From: Dicaeum eximium
Taxonomy: Eukaryota > Chordata > Aves > Passeriformes > Dicaeidae
Assembly: GCA_013396995.1 (NCBI GenBank)
Contig: VWZP01005658.1
Coordinates: 3,038,453-3,102,452, forward strand
Length of the DNA stretch: 64,000 nt
Direction: 5' to 3'
Each line of letters begins with the position of its first letter. Position 1 is the first letter of the stretch. Positions 37,546 through 50,499 of this stretch are shown one piece after another. A program made the translations under genes and the position numbers. The notes beneath the pieces are model-generated. The model searched no databases. It saw only the letters and a program-made list of their open reading frames with translations, and was not told where the DNA came from.

Positions 37546-39912
37546 CTGCCTGGGGCAAGGGGGTGCTTTTGCACAAATCATCCCATAATTACCAAAAAGC
37601 AATTATGATATGTCTGAAAACTGCTCACAGGTGTCTAGCACCAAACAGTTCTGGCCTAAGATTGCAAGACAAAATGATATCAAAATAAATGTTCAATATG
37701 GAAAATTTTTTTCAGTGCATAGCTTGCACTTTTCAAACCTATGGAGCTAAAGAGAGGCCACTTACAGAGCAGAATTTGAAACTTGTATTTCCCTGATAAA
37801 GCAAACATACCATTGACTCTCATGGTTACTGTTCTAACATATTTCTTAAATGGAGTGTACTACATGCAAGGTTTCCTAATATTTTTTCTACAAGAGAATT
37901 TTGGGAGATATTTTTGTTCTCATACACCTCTCTCTGTACTCACTAATGTTAGACTGGTAAGATTTTGTGAGAGCTCCAACTCATCCAGAGAGAAAGCCTT
38001 TAGGCTGCAGAAAGGGCAGTAAGTGTTTGCAAATGCTCCTCTGGCCTTTCTTTTTAAGGACTGTACGTGAGCAAACACAGGTAATTGAGCTTGCCAATCC
38101 CCAGCTGTTTATTCCTATTTACTAGGTTTACCCCAACAAGATTAATTTTCAAATTTATCTTACTCTGAATCTCAAGCAGAGAAGAAAAATCTTTTTTAGC
38201 AAAGCAATGTGTTTGTGGAACAGGGTTTAGCACTGGGCCTGGAATGTTTGATGGCAGGATGACTCTTCTACATTCCCCTGCTCCCACCTTTCCTGAGCAC
38301 AGTAGTGCTTGCTCTAGAATAGAATGCAAAAGGGAGTACTTTTCTGCAAATTTTAGTCATCATTTTGTGGTTGTCCTAAGTCTGTGATTTGGGGGCCCTT
38401 CTCCATGGAATTTGGCCATTTCAGTGACACTTTGTAATTTGCTTTGTTCTGAGATTTTCAGCCACACAAGAAGCGTAAAGCAGAGAATATAGAATACAAA
38501 AATAAAAACTTTTCCAAACAGTGAGGTGTTTATATAGAAGGCTTGCAGAGAAGTGATGTCATTATGGGAGGAATGAAAATATCCTGTAGAGCTCTATTGG
38601 CCACATACATCTTTAGCAAATAATGCTTTGTGTTGTTTGGAACACCTAGTCCAAAAAAGACAAAACACACCAAAATCGACACGAAAAATAGAAAATTTTT
38701 TCCTGCAATTTTCTAGACCTTTAAAATGTAAGCTCTAAAATAAAATAAGTAGAAAACTCTCTGAACCTTCAGAAAAAAAGTATTATTTCAGTGCTTCTGT
38801 TGTCATATTGCCATCTCTTACTACGAAATTCCAATTTTATTTCCATTTCAGGACATAGTATCTTCACATCTCTGATTTTTCTGCCATCTATTTACTGTGT
38901 CATATTTATCATCTATGGGCACCCACATTCCAGGCCAGGAATGCTATCTGGGGTGTGTAATATGTGGCATTTCTAATCTTTGCCAGCTTAACCAAAGCAT
39001 TTTCTTTTTACGAGCAATTGCTCAACAGGGATTGAAGTGTGCAATGAAATATCAATACCTGTAGGTAAAATCATTTTCCACCTTGCCTGTTTTTATGGCT
39101 ACTACAGATCAGTTTTCCCTATGTTCCTGTAGGAACTGTTTTGCACCAAATCTCTGCTCAGAGAGAGGAAAATGGAAACCCACCCACAGTGATGACAGCT
39201 AAATGAATATGCAGTGCAATGCAAATAGCTCCACATGTTAACTGGAACAAAATAAATTATTCCTATATGTGCCAGGACATTTTCAGGCAGGTTTCACCAC
39301 TTCAGCAGAATAAATCCAGTCATTCTTTTGATGTTTCTTCAACTATTAGAAAGAAAGTTCTCCATAGAACCCACACAGGATTTTGTATGGAAGTCACATT
39401 GAGACCAAGGCTGTAGAAAGCAGAAAAGGTCATCAGCAGCCAAGGTCCAACTGCCATTGGAAATCAGGAGACAATACCTCTCTGGGAAGTACATGAGACG
39501 TTTGTTGGAGCAGTGTTTTGCCATCAGTGGACAGCATTCCTAGTAATGCTAATATTTTATTATTATATGCCAATTATTATTATTTTTTTACTAAATTAAC
39601 AAATTGTGCTAATTTAGTTTTCCTCACTTTCAAAAACATAAAAATAGAAATGGAAACCTTTCCTATAATAATAATAATGATGTTTGCGTCATTCTTTTAA
39701 TCTTCATAGTTTTGTGGAGAGAAAGCAAAATCCAGGAACATGTACAAATATAAGAACGAAGAAGCTTTAAAAAAATTAAATTATATATAAATAAAAACCT
39801 TCTACAACTCTATTAAACTTTTTTTTCCCCTAGTACTTTTCACGTTTTTCCTCCTGGAAAGTGATGGTTCAAACATTTCTTTTACTCACTCCTTCTTACT
39901 GATTTCAAATTT

Positions 39913-39928
39913 AAAAAAAAAAAAAAAA
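39913..39928 (+). repeat. Poly(A) run, 16 bases
   Basis: Uninterrupted A run directly visible. Confidence 0.85.
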
Positions 39929-42033
39929 GAATAAGTGGTGTTCTTGTAAATAGAGATCTTATAAAAATTCGTAGAAAAGTTGAAAGAGCATATGCTGCCC
40001 TGTGCTGGCCTATTCCATATCCTGCTGTACAATAGCCTTAAAGAAAGACTTTTCCTCATCTGCATGGTGGGAAAAGGAGGATTTCCATTACAATCTCTCA
40101 CAACAGAGAGACTGGTGATCAACATTGTGACAGCTCACAGGATTTATGTTAATAGAGTTGTGGCCCAAGGTTTTACAGGAAAAGATTTATTACAGCTGTT
40201 CTGCTATACAGTATTTTACAGTTAAAATTTTCACAGGAGACAGGAGTGTCTTCCATTCCATGGGTTTCCACATATAAAATGAATGACCTTAGAAGGCCCA
40301 ACACTTACTCCAAGACTGGGCACATCCAACTTTAAATGTCATTGTTCAGTTTGCATCACTTGTACGACAGCTCTCCTGAATTCAGCATTTTCCTGAGGAG
40401 GTCAATGGGCTTTAAAACTGTGTCTGAAATCATCTCAGAAACTATTGACAGCAAGGCAAAAAAATATGGCAATACCTGACTGGGAGAAGTGAGATATAAG
40501 AAAGGAAATTTGTTCTACAGTTTGGGTTCTATGATTGGTATTGGAAAAAAAACCATCATGGATGGATCAAAAATCAATGAAATATGAACATAGTTCACAT
40601 TTAAATAAAATTTTGATTGTTATCCCAAATCTGTGGAAGGGCTCACATTGTCTTCAAAGAATGTAGAGCTGTGGAATGGTTCCTCAGCTGCCTTTGGGTT
40701 ATGGAAATCACAGGAACATGTGACAAAATTTCAACCATCTGCTGAAATCGTTGTTCCAATAGAAAAGTCAAGTGTGCACTTTAAGCCATTTTCCACTTAG
40801 TACAGAATTGATTCATACAGAGTGGAATCTTTTAAATAAGGTGTCAAATATGGCTTTCTATATGCATCAAAGAAAGAGCTGTGTAGAAATAAATGTCAGT
40901 TTCAAACTGGCACAGAATCCTCCTTCTGCTTCAGCTTAGAAGCTTTCGCAGATTTTTGCCAAAATACTTACTTGTCTGATCTCATTTATGTGTTAAAAAT
41001 CATCACCACATACACTGCATTTATGCTGTTTTGACATTGGTCTTTTTTTTTTTGGTGAATGTATAAAGCATTTAACCTACTTTCAAAAATATATTGTGTG
41101 TGATATGATTTGTTTCTTGTGTAAAACGCCCTCTGATATACCTTTATGTGTGTTCTGCTGCAGAGCTCACACAATTTTATGACTTCAGCATTAACTGCTC
41201 CTGGAAGGAGCTCACCTGGAGTCTGCTCTCTACCCTTAAATAAATATGGTTGTGTTTTGACTGGTCAAAAGCCTGTATCCAATTGCTAAGCTCCATGGAC
41301 ATAGATCAAAACCACCACGCCAAATAGCATTTTAGCTTATATCAAAATGAGGACTGTGGAACCATAAATACACCATTTTAATGTAATATTAATAGATTAG
41401 AATGCTAGTATTACTATTTGGGGGCCTTATATTAGGATTTTGGGCCTTAATGGTAACATTATAGTCATAGTGAACACAATTTTGGTGAGATTTCCAGCCC
41501 TCATGTTCACTTTGTGTGCGTCCAAGTATCACTCAAAACGGACACAGATACTGCAAGGAAGTAACTATGGGAGCAAGGAGTAAATTCTGAGTTTTAATCT
41601 AGAAAATGTGTTTTCAGAACTGATGATATAATTTAGTGAAGCCACTGGTGTTCAGTTTAGGTATGCTGATTAACTAAACATAGGTTTAAATATCAGCCAA
41701 TAGAGTAGAGAGGATCTGGGGTAGAGTAGCCTAGATTTCCTATTCTACCCAAACAGGCTCCAGACAGAGGAAACTTGTAGCTGTTTGCAAGGATCTAATA
41801 TGTGCCCTTGAATTTGTTGTAAACATTTGCTCTTAGACATTATAAGCCTTTGGCAATAAACACTTATTGGTTTGGAAGAAATCTGACATAGTTCTGGCTT
41901 AATATTCAATTCTTCATTAGTTGAGCCCTTTCAATGTCTTTTTTACTGTGTGGGAAGTTCTGAAATCCCAGAGCAAACAAAAACAGTCTTTTTAAAAAAT
42001 GCTGTGATCTTTGGAATACATTACAGCAAAACC

Positions 42034-42047
42034 AAAAAAAAAAAAAA
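42034..42047 (+). repeat. Poly(A) run, 14 bases
   Basis: Uninterrupted A run directly visible. Confidence 0.8.
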
Positions 42048-45000
42048 CATAGACAAATCACAATATTTTCATATTCAAGTTCTTTTGTAAATCAGATTCC
42101 TTTTTTAAGGGAGGGATCACAGACTGAATTGTGAAACGTGGCTTCAATAAATTTCTGTCTGAAACCTGAACGAGCCAGGAAGTTTTTACTGAACATCAAA
42201 CTTGAAAACTACTCCTGCAAACTTCTGTTTCAATGCAATACCAAATGTTGTCAGGTCATTAGGTACTGATATGATCATGGCAGCCAAACCCACAATTTTC
42301 TCCTGCTCTTCCCCACCACACCTGGGGCACCCCAGACCTGCAGGGACATTACAGACACATTCTCCCTCATACGTCATGGATTGCAAAGGGAGGATTACAC
42401 TATTTGGAATCAGCTTCCATTACTCCAGCTAATGCTGCAGGCTTTTAGAGGAAGCAATATTTGCTGTATAGCCAGGAAAAAGATAGTTTAACAAAACATA
42501 AGGCTCTGAAAAATGAAGCAGTTTGAAATAAGGATTTGTATTAATCTGCTGGAAAAATTGCTCCTGAGATTTTCTGCTGGGATTATTGCAGACAAGCTGA
42601 ACACAAATTACTATAAAATCCCTTTTTCTTATTTTTTGTTTTCTTTTCACCCTGACTACTTCTTTCTCATTTTCCAGATATGATGTTCTGTCTTCTCTAG
42701 TTGTCCCTCCATGTTTCAAAATTCTTCTTTTCCTTTTGTTTGTTAAGCAAAGCTATCCAAAAAGGCTATCTTGTTTTATTGTTGCATTTTTAGCTTTTTC
42801 CAGATGCCTTTTAATACTTCAAAACAATAGTTTTGAATACAATTTTCAGTGTTGTAGTTACTAGTAGTTCCCCACTATTTAATGAAGACCAAGTCCACCT
42901 CAGCTGTCACTCTTAACATCCTCCCTCCTTAGGTCTTGTTTTTCCCTCTAGGGCCACATGTGCTCACTGAGCAATTTCCCCAGGAGAGAAGAAAAATCAC
43001 TGAGCAGATATCCTAGTGACTGGGAGACTGTTTATTTTTATTGATTTATTTCATTAGCTAGCACGGGCATCTTAATAGTTGTTTCTTTTTATGACATCCC
43101 ACAGTCTGATTTCAGAGGGTTTTGACTGGCCATTAACTTTTTAATCTGGTTTAATTCAGAAAACATCCCTGGCCTGGCTCCAGTTTGTCTGTCAAGGTCT
43201 CTCCTGATGGAATGTGATCCCCTCAGTCATTCCAATCCTATTGTCAGCCTACTTCAGTGGCAGCTCAGAGTAGCCTAAGATTATACAGTTCCCAAAACAT
43301 GGAAAAAAGAACTAATTCATATAGCTCAGCACTGGTCTAAACTGCTTCAGACCTGGACACCACCTGGGTGGTGAGACATCTCACAGAATATTAAGATTAC
43401 ATTTTTAGCTATTTCAGTGACATTTCACTTCAAACAAGTTCAGTTTGCATGTTTAAATAATTCATAAAGCGTAGTAGGAAAGACCAAGTCTCTCTACAGT
43501 GTTTTAATAGATACATAATCTACTGAAAAATCAGCATGATAATAATTAACTGGAAGAAACAAGAACCAGTAAAGTTTTCCAGGAAAGAAAAGTGCTTTCT
43601 TAAAGACAGAGAAAACAAGGTGGAAATGGAGATAAGAGCTGTGACAAAGAATTACAGACCTTTGGCAGAAAAGCAGGTTTTTAAAATCTATTTTGTAGCA
43701 GTCTTAACCTAAAGCAGGCTGCTTTTGTCTCAATGTGAAATGTTTGCAGTTCTGGGCTAGCTAAGCCTAGAAGGTGCTATTAGACATATCTGATTGGCAA
43801 TGTCATGCCACCATTAAACAATTTTCCATGGACCACAAGACCACCATTCTTGAGAAGCCACTGTCAACTCCCTAGCAAACTGTAACTGCATTTCCTAACT
43901 AAAAACTCAGCAAAATCACTCACTGCTCCTTCAGAACCAGGGTAAGAGCAAACTGCATGAATTTCTGTTCTTCACATACAGCTCACACACGATGGACTCC
44001 ACTATGAGCCCTGCATGACAGATTCTCTCCTACTGACATTGTAGCTGTGCTGAAGTCATATGTCTATGCAATATTTTTCTAGTAATAAAAAAAATTATTA
44101 CATTTGCACAGAAACATTGCTTCAAAGCCACAACCTTGTTGGAATCATCATCCCACATACAGGATCTGCTCTGATTTAGCAGAGATGAAAACAAAATACT
44201 GAAACAGTCATGGTCACAGGAGAGTGATGATAACTCCAGCTTATGCTATTTCCACTGCCTGTCCCTACTATAATAATTTCTCTCAACTGGGGAAACAGAA
44301 AGAAAGTCAAAAAACTATAGTTCTGCTGCTCATAAGGAGTAGGAAAAAACCCCTAAATCAATAAAAATCTTTGAAGGTAAGTTTGGAATAATCTCTATTT
44401 TCTTCACCCCTGAAATAGTAAATTCACTTTTAGCAGTAGCTTCATCCTCTTCTTGTTTACCAGATGCAGACAGTGAGCTACAGTGAGCAAAATAAAAACA
44501 GAGCTGTCTTTCCCCTTCCAGCCCATACTCCTGTATGCTTCTTCATATGGTTTTATTTTTAAACGTTTTCCCATAAAGATGTAACTTACTTTAGGGCTTA
44601 CTTGAAGGAAGCTCCCAACAAGTTCCCATATGTGATTGCTTAACCCAGAGCAGCTGAGCTTTGTAAATCAGCAACAGACCCAGCAGCACTGTGAGCCTGC
44701 ACAGGCTGATGGGGTTTGCCTTTTGCAGGGCAGTCCATTCACTAATGAGGAGCTGGCAGGAGGCACAATGCCCCCTGGACCTCATTAAATGGCTTATTTT
44801 GGCCTGCTGGAACCTTACCTCAGGACTGAGCACGGAGCCTGGAGCAGCAGGGGCTCTGTCTTCCTGCAGAGCTGGGGTCCTCCTGAAGAGTTTTCAGTCA
44901 GGTTTCCTCCCTGTCACCGTCTCTCTGATTGTGACATAAAGTTTCAATGGCACTTCAGTGGTTTACCACAGGAACTTGTCAAGGTTCACATGGAAGAGGC

Positions 45001-46636
45001 TGAGGCCCAGCCTGGGGCTGCTCTGGAGCCAGTGCCCCCCATGTCAGCAGGTTCCTGCGCTGACAGTCCCCAAGCAGAGCTGCCACTTTTGAACTGACTT
45101 AACAACCTGCTCAGACACCTTCCAGAGTAAGGGAAATCACCTGAGCAGCAGCAGAGCCAGCCCGTGCCACACTCTGCTCCAGGTGAGGCACCCTTGGGGC
45201 TGCTGAGCAGGGAAAGGCACAAATGCATTAATGCTGCTCTAGTCAAAACTCATCCCTCGGCTCTCTCAGGTGTGGGGGAGTCTGGAAGTGAACAACAGTC
45301 ATTAAGTGCTTCCTGACCTGCTCTCATTCTCCTCAGCTGTCATGGCCAGGTTTGCTCTTTCTAGCTCAGATCTGCTGGCAAAAGAGATGCTTCTGAAGTG
45401 AAGCTCGAGTGCTGAGCCCAGTGCTCCCTCCTGGCTGCAGATTATTTTGCTTGGAGGCTCATCTGCTCTGGCTAAGCAGAAGAGTAAAAACACTACAAAT
45501 CTGATCAATCTTTCCTCTGCTCACAGGTAACTTATATTACTATAGAAACTAGAATCTGAGGCTGTGGTTGTGCAAAACTTCAAGTTCTAAGAACTACCTG
45601 AGGAGCACTTGAGCTATGACAGCAGTGCTTCAAGAAAATCTGGGCTCCTCATGCCCTGGCACAGCTGGTGCCCAGTGCCAGCTCTGCCCTGCTCAGGGTG
45701 TGTGCAGGAGGCCTGTGCAAGCACAGTGGGAGCATTAGGTTGGTCAAGGGTGAATTTTGGGCTTTTCCCCTTTTGGGCAGCCTCTGCAGCTGGTACAGGA
45801 TTGTCAGCAGAAGTGGCCTTCTACAGTCGGATCTTTTTTTTCCTTTTAAGTCAGTGGGTGTTGGATTGCACCCAAAGCTGCAGAAGCATTTGGAAAAAGA
45901 CTTAGGATCATAATGGCAGATTTTCATTAGCAAAGATTAAAAGCTGCTTTAAGTTAGCCTAAATAGGGGCTTTACTTACTAACATAGCATTATACATTTC
46001 CAAGTCCCTCTAAGTACAGCTGGACGTGCAGTGTCAGCACCACTGCAATTCCTGTCTGGAGACCGCCCGTGTTTCTCTGCCAGGTTGTGAGCCAGGCACA
46101 CAGGTGGTGCTTGGAAATGTCCTGCTGCTTGCCTACCACTGGATGTGTGTAAAGAGGTACATGAGCCATGCTTTTCTAAATTAGCAATGACTTATTAATC
46201 TGGACAGGGATATTCTGGACACGGACATCTAACAAGAAGTGAGAGAACTATTTTTGCTCTTCTGTATTGGTGCAGAAATGTGTTTGACAAGGCTGGTAGC
46301 AGCCAGCTTGCTGAGGCATCCATCAGAGAAGCTGAAGCTCAGAGTCACAGTGGGGTGTTTGTTCCCACAGCACCCTCAGCCATTCTGACCCCTCAGGGAG
46401 TTTGATCTCCTGCTGGCTCAGGGGGGCTTAGTGCTGGCTTGCTCTTATCATGGCTGTGCTGTCACTTCCATCTAAGCTTTTACTCTAAACTAAAACTGTG
46501 TACTGGAAAGCAGGGGCAAAACTTGAACTTCATGGTGTGCCTTACTTGACAAAGCTCACGGCTCTGCTCCAGCTCTGGTTTATCATAATAAAGTAATTGG
46601 TTTAGTGTACACAGGGGTGTTCCTTTTCCCTCTCAG

Positions 46637-46731
46637 TCTCCTGATGTACTGTGGTTCTGTGATGCATCCCCTGGTGGCTGCCCTCACACACTTTGAGCAG
46701 ACACCTCTCATGGCAGGCTGCCATTTGGAAG
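46637..46731 (+). other. Exon-like open segment, plus strand (95 nt)
   Basis: An excellent acceptor (GGTGTTCCTTTTCCCTCTCAG) precedes it and AAG|GTAAGCAG follows. Only one frame is open (entry phase 1 base, exit phase 1); it reads LLMYCGSVMHPLVAALTHFE and continues for 11 codons. The other two frames contain stops. The protein is not recognised. It sits in a locally GC-richer zone (about 44.6-47 kb). The next exon-like segment starts only 38 bases later, too close for a normal vertebrate intron, so the two cannot both be constitutive neighbours. Confidence 0.22.
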
Positions 46732-46769
46732 GTAAGCAGCTCATTCCTGTTTTGAGATTTGCCATTCAG

Positions 46770-46855
46770 CATCTCTGTGGAGCAAACTCACATTAACAAA
46801 GGAGAAAGCTGAGCACACGGAGTTCCTCTGGAACAGTCCAGAAGCCAGGCTGCAG
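46770..46855 (+). other. Exon-like open segment, plus strand (86 nt)
   Basis: Acceptor TTTTGAGATTTGCCATTCAG, donor CTGCAG|GTGAGCAG. One frame is open through the segment (SLWSKLTLTKEKAEHTEFLW and onward, 28 codons) with entry phase 1 and exit phase 0; the others contain stops. Its entry phase would match the exit phase of 46637-46731, but the 38-base gap argues against direct splicing between them. No homolog recognised. Confidence 0.2.
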
Positions 46856-48296
46856 GTGAGCAGGAGCCCTGAGGGGCTGCAGCAGCATTCCCCAGGTTCT
46901 CCCTGCGGAGTGGGACAGCAGCTCAGGACCAGTGTGCTTGGCCTCAGATAATTTTCCCTACTCATTCAGTTCATTACTGGGCATAAGCTGTGACTGCCTT
47001 CCTTTCACTGGTTTTGATGTTTATTTGATGAGACTACTTGCTAACAAAGCTGCATGGAGGTTTAGGAAGCACTTCAAGGTAGCATTAGAAAACTGCCTGG
47101 TAGTTTTCTCTAATTTGAATAACACACTTTTGTCTGAGTGACCCAAGCTTTGTGTCTGTTACTGTCACAAAATAAAAGCAAAAGCAGAAAAGTTCAATCA
47201 ACTGCACTTCTAGCATAAGGCAGTCCCCAAAGGTCTGGTAAGGAGCCATTGTATCCTAAGACTTTCTGAAATTACCCATCAAAAGTTTAGTGAAGTATTC
47301 AGCTATCTTTTTTTGTTTGGTCCATTCTGCCTAGTTACTGATACAGAAAAAACCTACACCTTAAAGGAATAAGTAGGAAGGGCACTTTAAAAAGTGATGA
47401 TGGTCTTATTCTTCTCAGCTGTGTAAATTTCCACTGAAATTGAAATCCAGTGGTGTGTTTCCCATACAGAACATAAACCACTGTACATCATCAAGACTAT
47501 GAATTGTTCACAAACAAACAGGCTAACATTTTGGTCATTACCTAAAAAGTGTTGTAATTTTTTTTTAATATGTTTGTTCACCAAAACCAACTTGTGTTGC
47601 TAAATTATATTTCTGGTTTAATCAAGTTTCATGAGAACCTGTTCTGCCTAGAATTTAGTCTCTAATAACTTCTACATGTCTTCTAAGATGGGCAAAATTA
47701 GTTTAAGACTCTTACCCACTTCTAGTGCTGTACCTCTGAGGATCAGGTACACCCTGGAATCTGAAGTTGTTATAATGATGAGTTTCAAAAGGTTCCAGTA
47801 GGATCTTTATCCTGTAGGATTAAACCAGGCAGAAGTACTCACAACACTGAATGCAGGGAATTCTTCAAGATTTTTCAGATTTTTCTCCTGCTATGAAACC
47901 CTGAATTCTCAGAAATCTTCCCAGCCTGACTGTAAATGGAAGCCAAGCAGGACTTCTGACAGGTTCTGTGGAAAACAGAACAGTAATAGTAATTTAAATA
48001 ATTACTTTAAAATCAGTGGGCATGAGAAATATCTTTTTAGATGAGTTGTACTGATAGGGGCTTCAGACTGAGCTGTTAAACAGATTAGTTCTAGATGGGG
48101 CCTGGTGCTGCCAGTGCAAACTGCATCTACCTACAGTCACTGGGTCCCAGTGGAAATGTTTATGCATAACCACATCCCTCAAGCAGGGAAAAAAAAGCAA
48201 AAATTTGCATTTTTACTATTCAACTGCTGAATTATTTATCTTCCATTTTCTGTTTCCAGTATAAATTAAGCTGTGCAGTAGATCCCCAGATTCATT

Positions 48297-48340
48297 GATC
48301 TGTTTAAATAAACAATGTGATCTATTTAAATAAACAATGT
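48297..48340 (+). repeat. 22-bp tandem duplication
   Basis: GATCTGTTTAAATAAACAAT+GT and GATCTATTTAAATAAACAAT+GT lie head to tail; 21 of 22 positions agree. The near identity suggests a recent duplication. Each unit holds TTTAAATAAACA, which resembles a forkhead-type core (TAAACA), so two such cores sit one helical-turn multiple apart (22 bp). Confidence 0.85.
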
Positions 48341-49074
48341 GATGTACACCAGGCCACAAGGACCATCAGACACTGATTTCTTTTGTTTCCATTTGTGGAG
48401 CAGGCAAATTATATCCTGCACAGTCAGAACAGACCCATCCATGTGATTTCATCAAAGACCTCCATTTGTGGTGGTCAGTGCCACCACACCACTTGATGGT
48501 CTGTTTTTCCTAAATGGACACATTTCTGGCTCTCAGAGGGTGCAGGAGATGAGATTTCCGTAAGAGGAGTTGCTACATGTACATTTGTGGTTCTGCCACT
48601 GGCACAGCACCAGGAAATGCCAAACTCACAGGGCTCATGATTGTATATATGTTAACTACAAATTTGTTTCTCCTTTGAAGGACTTGAAAAGGAGCATGAT
48701 GGAAACTTTCTGCCCATTTGTGATACGATTTACAGGTTAGGAACGTTAAATTTATAGGTGCCGTTTCCTCTCATACAGCAAGATTGTTTCCATAAGAAAA
48801 GAGGCATTATTCCCTGGTCTAAATATACATTGAGTAAAAAGGCTTCTTGCAGCCAGAGTTTAAAGTTTCACAAGAATTGGCTGAGCAAACATTCAGCCCC
48901 TGAGAGTGGAACAGGCAGAGTGCTGGGAGGGCAGAGACATCGCCTCCCCTTCAGGAGCGTCTCCCACCCCACAGGGTGAAGGATGCTCTGCAGCACAGGG
49001 CTCCTGCATCTCCCTGAGGCTGTCCCCACAACCACCCAGGGGACACAGAGCCCCCCCAGCTCCCACAGACTCAC

Positions 49075-49174
49075 TGGAGTGAAGGCTGCACCAGCACTTG
49101 GCCCTTAGCTCAGGCCCTTGAGCCTCAGCCACCGACCTTGGGGTCAGACCCTCCAAAGCAGCAAAGCCAAGGCC
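49075..49174 (-). other. Exon-like open segment, minus strand (100 nt)
   Basis: Acceptor-like GGGGTCTTTGCTGTTAG, donor-like CTCCA|GTGAGTCTG. One frame is open for 33 codons and starts GLGFAALEGLTPRSVAEAQG. The area 48.9-49.2 kb is GC-rich, which lengthens open frames by chance. Homology not recognised. Confidence 0.15.
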
Positions 49175-50483
49175 CTAACAGCAAAGACCCCATAGCAAGA
49201 AAAGGTAGAGGACAATTAATTGCCCAGAAGCAAACATGTGAAGGCACTCCAATGGCTTCCTAACACAGAGAGAAGAAACTTAATTCCAGGTACCAGCTGG
49301 TTACTCCGTTTTCTGCAGCTCTGCCAGTCCTCTTGCCTTACAGTGACACTAGGAAATTGAAAACAAGTCTTTGAAACAGAAAGAGGTGGTTTTTAATTTT
49401 TCTTATATAGTGCAATTTACTCACCAGGGAACTTTTTTTTCTTTATGTATAAGGCTTTCCTGCCAGAAGTGTTAATATGCTGCACAAATATTTTCTCATT
49501 TATTATTATGAAATAAAGGATTTTTAATCTAGAATCAGATTATTTTGTTCCCTGAGTACTATTTTTTGCTATTGGCAGTCCAACTGCCTGCTATTTATCA
49601 GAAAGCTAATTTGATCAATCCCATAGCAGGCAGATCCATGGCCGTCCTCCAGGCATCATTGAAAATGCTCATGTTTAAGTGTTTAGAATCAAGGAGATTA
49701 TAAATCCACATCATGTGCTCAAGCTGAAGGAGCAGCTATATTCAAAAATAACTAGTAATTTTCTTACAGCCTTGAGATAATTTCAAAAAGAGCTGGTCCC
49801 TCTCACATCTGATTTATGTGCCCGAACAACATAAACTCAAACAATATTGTAGAGCAACCCCATATATTTTCTAAATTTTGTAATATTAAGAGATAACCAC
49901 ACAGGTTGACTGAAAAATAAAAAAGACATATTTGAAAGAAAATAAAAACTTCTGTGCCCCAGAGTTATAAAAAAATTGAATTTGTCTGTATTTAGACATT
50001 CTAGGAGAGTTTTCAGACCATGAGCTTCACACTGCTGGAAAGCTCTTTGTACTTTGAGAAGACCAGAAAATGTGATTTTTGTTGAAGATGACATGTTCTG
50101 GCAATATAACTCACTTTCCCATTAACATCCTCAGGAATATTTTCCTTTCTCTCAGAGGTGGATATATGCATGTCCATGTGCTTGGCCTGGCAGATGCAGG
50201 AAGGAGCTGCTCACATTTGGACAGAGCTGTTGGTAACTTGTATGCCTGCATTTCTCATGGAGCAGCAGGTCTCTGCATGCTTATGATAGAGGTGCTAATT
50301 TACATGTGGAAGTGTTAGTTAATAGCAATTCATAAGGTCACCTCTCTACAACTGAAACTCCTTCCCTGTGGAGAGGAACAGAGAGCAGCACTGATGGCAA
50401 AGAGCACACAAGAGCCATTGTAGATAAAACAAACAGGCACATCCATTCCCTAGCTGGATTGAGGGAATGAGCTTCTCTACATT

Positions 50484-50499
50484 AAAAAAAAAAAAAAAA
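50484..50499 (+). repeat. Poly(A) run, 16 bases
   Basis: Uninterrupted A run directly visible. Confidence 0.85.

Larger units (their letters stand above)
37546..46636. other. Noncoding stretch, no gene recognised
   Basis: AT-rich to about 44.6 kb, then GC-richer. A minus-strand frame at about 42186-42340 follows a good acceptor (CTGTAATGTCCCTGCAG), stays open for about 50 codons and ends in a stop. It lacks a recognisable family and a nearby AATAAA. Splice-like signals around 45128-45181 (plus) also bound an open 54-base segment. Neither is strong enough to call a gene. Confidence 0.55.
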
